This document shows positions 58,225-64,000 of a stretch of DNA of 64,000 bases, in pieces (position 1 is the stretch's first letter; each line of letters starts with the position of its first letter). This stretch comes from Capra hircus. Its lineage: Eukaryota; Chordata; Mammalia; Artiodactyla; Bovidae. The stretch lies in contig NC_030813.1 in assembly GCF_001704415.2 (NCBI RefSeq), forward strand, positions 16,200,001 to 16,264,000, given 5' to 3'. A program made the translations under genes and the position numbers. The notes under the pieces are model-generated. The model did no database searches, was not told where the DNA came from, and worked only from the letters and a program-made list of their open reading frames with translations.

Positions 58225-58790
58225 GGGGATGATTGTGGAATACTGCTCAGCAATAAACAAGTTAACTATTGACATGTGTAACACAGATGAATCTCATACA
58301 GAATGAAAGAAGCTAGGCAAGAAAAAGGCTATATACTGGATGTTACCGTTCACAAAAAATATGGAGAATGCAAACCTATCCACATGGGCAGAGAGCAGAT
58401 CTGTTGTCTGAGGGATAGGATGGGAGGCTGAGAGGAACAAGAGAGAGGGATTATAGACCATTGTCTTGATTGTGGTGATGATTTCCTAAGTGTATGGTGG
58501 TGGTTTGTACATGCTCAGTCATGTCCGACTCTGTAACCCCATGGACCATAACCCACCAGGCTCCTCTGTCCATGGGATTCTCCAGGCAAGAATACTGGAA
58601 TGGATTGCCATTTCCTTCCCCAGGAGATCTTCCTGACCCAGGGACAGAACCTTCATCTCCTGCATTCAAAGGCAGATTCTTTACTGCTGAAAATAGATAA
58701 AATTTTATTAAACTGTACACTTTAATGTGTACACTTTATTACGTGTCAACTGTAGCTCAATAAATGTGTTCAAAACTTTTCAAGTTGTAC
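58225..58790 (+). repeat. L1M 3' UTR split by a SINE
   Basis: Old L1 tail in two pieces (58225-58505: ggaatactgctcagcaataa, gatgaatctcatacagaatg; 58690-58790: ttaaactgtacactttaatg, ctgtagctcaataaatgtgt) with a Bov-tA between them. Confidence 0.65.
58506..58689 (-). mobile_element. Bov-tA SINE
   Basis: catgctcagtcatgtccgac, ccaccaggctcctctgtcca, gggacagaaccttcatctcc and gcagattctttactgct. Confidence 0.92.
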
Positions 58791-58799
58791 ACTTTGTTT

Positions 58800-58922
58800 T
58801 TTCACGTTTGCATTTTTTTGGCCACACAGCATATGCAATCTTAATTCCCTGACCAGGGATCAAACCCATGCTCCCTGCATAGGGAGTGCAGAATCTTAAC
58901 CACTGGACCACCAGGGAAGTTC
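58800..58922 (-). mobile_element. CHR-type SINE
   Basis: ggccacacagcatatgcaat, ccctgaccagggatcaaacc, gcagaatcttaaccactgga and ccaccagggaagttc. Confidence 0.88.
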
Positions 58923-59034
58923 TAAGCAGTACACTTTAAATATAAACAGTTTATTGTAAGTCAATTCTATCTCAAGAAAGTTGTTAAAAGAGTCAGAAGG
59001 CAAATGAAAATTAAAAGAATACTTTAAAATCAGA

Positions 59035-62000
59035 AGCAAAGGGCTAATTTCCTTAATATAAAATCTGCAACAAATCACTTAGAAAACAAGAAAACACAGC
59101 TGAAAAGTGAATAAATGATATGAGCAGTTCATGAAAAAGGAAATACAATTAGACCTTAAACAGAGACAATACTCAATCTCACTGAGAAAAATTCAAATTA
59201 AAGCACCGCTGACACTATGTTCACTACCCATGAACAGTATGAAAAGGCAAAATGATAGGATACTGAAAGAGGAACTCCCCAGGTCAGTAGATGCCCAATA
59301 TGCTACTGGAGATCAGTGGAGAAATAACTCCAGAAAGAATGAAGGGATGGAGCCAAAGCAAAAACAATACTGAGCTGTGGATGTGACTGGTGATAGAAGC
59401 AAGGTCTGATGCTGTAAAGAGCAATATTGCATAGGAACCTGGAATGTCAGGTCCATGAATCAAGGCAAATTGGAAGTGGTCAAACAAGTGATGGCAAGAG
59501 TGAACGTCAACATTCGAGGAATCAGCGAACTAAAATGGACTGGAATGGGTGAATTTAACTCAGATGACCATTATATCTACTACTGCGGGCAGGAATCCCT
59601 CAGAAGAAATGGAGTAGCCATCATGGTCAACAAAAGAGTCCAAAATGCAGTACCTGGATGCAATCTCAAAAACGACAGAATGATCTCTGTTCGTCTCCAA
59701 GCAAACCATTCAATATTACAGTTATCCCAGTCTATGCCCCAACCAGTAACGCTGAAGAAGCTGAAGTTGAACGGTTTTATGAAGACCTACAAGACCTTTT
59801 AGAACTAACACCCAAAAAAGATGTCCTTTTCATTCTAGGGGACTGGAATGCAAAAGTAGGAAGTCAAGAAAACCTGGAGTAACAGGCAAATTTGGCCTTG
59901 GAATGCGGAATGAAGCAGGGCAAAGACTAATAGAGTTTTGCCAAGAGAATGCACTGGTTATAGCAAACACTCTCTTCCAACATCACAAGAGAAGACTCTA
60001 CACATGGACATCACCAGATGGTCAACACTGAAATCAGATTGATAATATTCTTTGCAGCCAAAGATGAAGAAGCTCTATACAATCAACAGAAACAAGACGA
60101 GAAGGTGACTGTGGCTCAGATCATGCACTCCTTATTGCCAAATTCAGACTCAAATTGAAGAAAGTAGGGAAAACCGCTAGACCATTCAGGTATGACCTAA
60201 ATCAAATCCCTTATGATTATACAGTGGAAGTGAGAAATAGATTTAAGGGCCTAGATCTGATAGAGTGCCTGATGAACTATGGACTGAGGTTCGTGACATT
60301 GTACAGGAGACAGGGATCAGGACCATCCCCACGGAAAAGAAAGGCAAAAAAGCAAAATGGCTTTCTGGGGAGGCCTTACAAATAGCTGTGAAAAGAAGAG
60401 AGGCGAAAAGCAAAAGAGAAAAGGAAAGATATAAGCATGTGAATGCAGAGTTCCAGAGAATAGCAAGAAGAGATGAGAAAGCCTTCTTCAGCAATCAGTG
60501 CAAAGAAATAGAGGAAAAGAACAGAATGGGAAAGACTAGAGATCTCTTCAAGAAAATGAGAGATACCAAGGGAACATTTCATGCAAAGATGGGCTCAATA
60601 AAGGACAGAAATGGTCTGGACCTAACAGAAGCAGAAGATATTAAGAAGAGGTGGCAAGAATACACGGAAGAACTGTACAAAAAAGATCTTCACGACCCAG
60701 ATAATCATGATGATGTGATCACTAATCTAGAGCCAGACATCTTGGAATGTGAAGACAAGTGGGCCTTAGAAAGCATCACTATGAACAAAGCTAGTGGAGG
60801 TGATGGAATTCCAGTTGAGCTGTTTCAAACCCTGAAAGATGATGCTGTGAAAGTGTTGCACTCAATATGCCAGCAAATTTGGAAAAGTCAGCAGTGGCCA
60901 CAGGACTGGAAAAGGTCAGTTTTCATTCCAATCCCAAAGAAAGGCAATGCCAAAGAATGCTCAAACTACTGCACAATTGAACTCATCTCACATGCTAGTA
61001 AAGTAATGCTCAAAGTTCTCCAAGCCAGGCTTCAGCAATACATGAACTGTGAACTTCCAGATGTTCAAGCTGGTTTTAGAAAAGGCAGAGGAACCAGAGA
61101 TCAAATTGCCAACATCCGTTGGATCATGGAAAAAGCAAGAGAGTTCCAGAAAAACATCTATTTCTGATTTCTTGACTATGCCAAAGCCTTTGACTGTGTG
61201 GATCACAATAAACTGGAAAAGTCTGAGAGAGATGGGAATACCAGACCACATCACCTGCCTCCTCAGAAATCTGTATGCAGGTCAGGAAGAAACAGTTAGA
61301 ACTGGACATGGAACAACAGACTGGTTCCAAATAGGAAAAGGAGTACGTCAAGGCTGTATATTGTCACCCTGCTTATTTAACTTCTATGCAGAGTACATCA
61401 TGAGAAACGCTGGACTGGAAGAAACACAAGCTGGAATCAAGATTCCCGGGAGAAATATCAATAACCTCAGATATGCAGATGACACCACCCTTATGGCAGA
61501 AAGTGAAGAGGAACTAAACAGCCTCTTGATGAAAGTGAAAGAGGAGAATGAAAAAGTTGGCTTAAAGCTCAACATTCAGAAAACGAAGATCATGGCATCC
61601 CGTCCCATCACTTCATGGGAAATAGTTGGGGAAACAGGGGAAACAGTGTCAGACTTTATTTTCTGGGGCTCCAAAATCACTGCAGATGGCGATTGCAGCC
61701 ATGAAATTAAAAGACGCTTACTTCTTGGAAGAAAAGTTATGACCAACCTACATAGTATATTCAAAAGCAGAGACATTACTTTGCCAACTAAGGTCCATCT
61801 AGTCAAGGCTATGGTTTTTCCAGTGGTCATGTATGGATGTGAGAGGTGGACTGTGAAGAAGGCTGAGCGCCGAAGAATTGATGCTTTTGAAGTGTGGTGT
61901 TGGAGAAGACTCTTGAGAGTCCCTTGGACTGCAAGGAGATCCAACCAGTCCATTCTGAAGGAGATCAGCCCTGAGATTTCTTTGGAAGGAATGATGCTTA

Positions 62001-62885
62001 AGCTGAAGCTCCAGTACTTTGGCCACCTCATGTGAAGAGTTGACTCATTGGCAAAGACTCTGATGCTGGGAGGGATTGGGGACAGGAGGAGAAGGGGACG
62101 ACAGAGGATGAGATGGCTGGATGACATCACTGACTTGATGGATGTGAGTCTGAGTGAACTCCGGGAGTTGGTGATGGACAGGGAGGCCTGGCGTGCTGCG
62201 ATTCATGGGGTCGCAAAGAGTTGGACACGACTGTGTGACTGAACTGAACTGAACTGACACTGTTTTTACATTCCTAACTGGGCGGATAGCCACAAATTTT
62301 ATACAACACTATGTTGGCATGAGTTTGGGGAAGCTGGTAGTCTTCCACATAGAGAGTAAGTGTATGGACTGCTGTAACATGTAACAAGGATACTTTGATA
62401 ATATGTATTTAACTGCTGTATCCTTCCCTGTAGTTATTCCACTTGGAATTTTTCCTACAGATATACTTGTGTAAGTGCAAAATGACCTACCTTCAATGTT
62501 ATTAATTAAAGTTTTATTTGTTGTTGTTAAAGACTGGTAAAAGTCTAAATGTCTGTGCATAGGAGTTTGGTTACATAATTATAGTTCAGCTGTTGAATGG
62601 AGTACTGTGTATTGGTAAACAAAGAATGAGAAAGCTCTTTATATGTTGAAATGAGAAAATCTTATCTGAAATGGAAAGAACAAGGTACAGAACAGTGTGT
62701 TATAGTGTGCTGCCATATGGATTAAAAATCAGTCTGCAAATACTTTTTGCCACAATACACATAAGTCTGTACAAGTACAGATTTGCTTCTGGGGAGTGGT
62801 TTGAAGAAAGGTTTGGGAATAAGTTTTTTCCCTACGTCTGTTTTATAAGACTTGAACTTTGGATTATTTGAATATATTTCCTACA
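59035..62885 (+). repeat. Ancient L1M split by a BovB
   Basis: Left piece 59035-59225 (agggctaatttccttaatat, gagcagttcatgaaaaagg, actcaatctcactgagaaaa) and right piece 62263-62885 (gttattccacttggaatttt, cctacagatatacttgtgta, aaagactggtaaaagtctaa, gaacaaggtacagaacagtg) are consecutive parts of an L1M ORF2 end and 3' UTR. Confidence 0.75.
59226..62262 (+). mobile_element. Near-full-length BovB LINE (RTE clade)
   Basis: About 3.0 kb, the most complete BovB here. From 59431 it reads the endonuclease start (GTWNVRSMNQGKLEVVKQVM), then ISELKWTGMGEF and, at 59658-59882, the VYAPTSN and LGDWNAKVG motifs. Stops and frameshifts from 59880 to about 60260 break it. A 300-codon frame (60265-61167) covers the linker and early RT up to GFRKGRGTRDQIANIRWIME, then hits a stop. 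A 328-codon frame (61049-62035) carries VRQGCILSPCLFNFYAEYIM and the catalytic YADD box at about 61472-61483, ending just before the tail ctgaactgaactgaactgac. BovB mobilises itself and the Bov-tA and Bov-A2 SINEs that share its 3' end. This copy is inactive because the endonuclease and RT are separated by stops. Confidence 0.95.
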
Positions 62886-62989
62886 CTACAAAACCCCCTC
62901 TTTTGTTGATATTAATAAACCCCTCTGGGTCTACCAAAATTTTAGCTCATAAACATTTATTTTGTTTCCCCCTCCAACATTTAAAAAAT

Positions 62990-64000
62990 TAAGCTCATTT
63001 TTAATCCAACATTTCTTGGTGTTTTGCAGGAAAAGCTTATTTCATATTTTCAGTTTACATAGTTCATGATGGTTGTAGATATTGACATCCTCATTATTTC
63101 TTATTGTATTCTGGAGGTAAAAGCTGGGTGAAAAAGGTCTGAACATCTTTTTTCAACACTTTGGAAGAATATTGCCAAATTGCCCTTTGAAAGATTATAC
63201 CAATTTACATTCTCACCTGCAGTGAATGGATAGGCCCCTTTTCTTGAACTCTCATTGGCACTTGTGCAATCATTCTCTAAATTCCAATTTTATGGGTTGC
63301 ACTCATATCTCATTATTTTAATTTTTCATGTTCTAAATTGCAATGAGTTTGAAGACTATTTCAAAATTTTATTAATCATTTAAGCTCTTAAAAAATCTTT
63401 TTCTGCCTTTTAAACTATGCAATACATTGATTTCATTTTCACAGTATATGATTCAAACTGTATGGAAAAATGCAAATGTAGGTTAGTATATGGTGTTAGG
63501 TAAAGAATCTAATTATATTTCCCCATAGTTAACACAATTTTTAAGTTGCCATTCATTAAAAATCTACTTGTTCTATACTGAGCACCAAAGTGCTTCACTA
63601 ATTCTAAATTCTTGGATGTATCACAGAATTTAGGGTCTGTTTCATTAAACTGTCTGCCTAGTATCAGGCTGGAAACATAGCATCTAGATATTTTTGCTTA
63701 AGAGTTTTAAATCCATTCTTTATTCTTTTGCTGCATACTTTGGACATGCACATTTAAATCTAATTACATTAAATTTATAATTGAAATGTAGGAGTTCTGA
63801 GATTTTGCAACATTAATTTTTCTCATCTGAGAACATGTTTTACTCCATTCATTTACCGCTACTTTCATATTCCCCAGTAAAATTGTGTGTGTCTGTATGC
63901 TGGCAAGCATATTTCTTGTTAAGCTTACTCCAAGGTATTGGAAATTTATAGCCCCTTCCCTGGTGACTAGATTACTTTATGGTGCTCTTTCGACTTTGTG
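62990..64000 (-). repeat. Ancient L1 ORF2 fragment, running off the right edge
   Basis: Decayed minus-strand L1: ttgccaaattgccctttga, accaatttacattctcacct, gtatatggtgttaggtaaag, and gcatatttcttgttaagctt with ctccaaggtattggaaattt near the end. These follow the reverse complement of L1M ORF2. Confidence 0.7.

Overview
This window looks like nuclear DNA from a ruminant, most likely a bovid. The evidence is the dense set of ruminant retrotransposons: BovB LINEs with tgaactgaactga-type 3' tails, Bov-tA and dimeric Bov-A2 SINEs, cetartiodactyl CHR SINEs, and a young artiodactyl-type L1. Older mammalian repeats lie beneath them (MIR, L2, MER5A, MLT1-type MaLR LTRs, L1M). Cattle, buffalo, sheep and goat cannot be told apart by eye.

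The one protein-coding gene I recognise is SEC24B, a COPII coat cargo adaptor, on the minus strand. Coding exon 1 (19211-19337) sits in a CpG island at about 18.7-19.86 kb. A 16 kb first intron follows, then exon 2 (2477-3220), and 1-2476 is the start of intron 2. Splice sites and phases agree: exon 1 ends one base into a codon and exon 2 supplies the other two. The rest of the gene lies beyond the left edge.

From about 19.9 kb to the right edge the DNA appears intergenic and repeat-rich. It holds an ELOC (elongin C) processed pseudogene at 25.3-26.4 kb, an unusual inverted repeat with arms of about 105 bp at 30.4-30.6 kb, a full-length but decayed minus-strand L1 at 30.9-39.8 kb with target-site duplications and nested BovB and SINE insertions, and a near-full-length BovB (59.2-62.3 kb) inserted in an older L1. 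There are also many SINEs with clear target-site duplications.

The best candidate for something undescribed is a 225-codon plus-strand open frame at 47677-48354. It matches no repeat I know, begins beside a strong splice-acceptor-like sequence, encodes a basic protein, and contains a nearly perfect in-frame 108-bp tandem duplication. Its two copies differ in a single codon. I do not recognise the protein.
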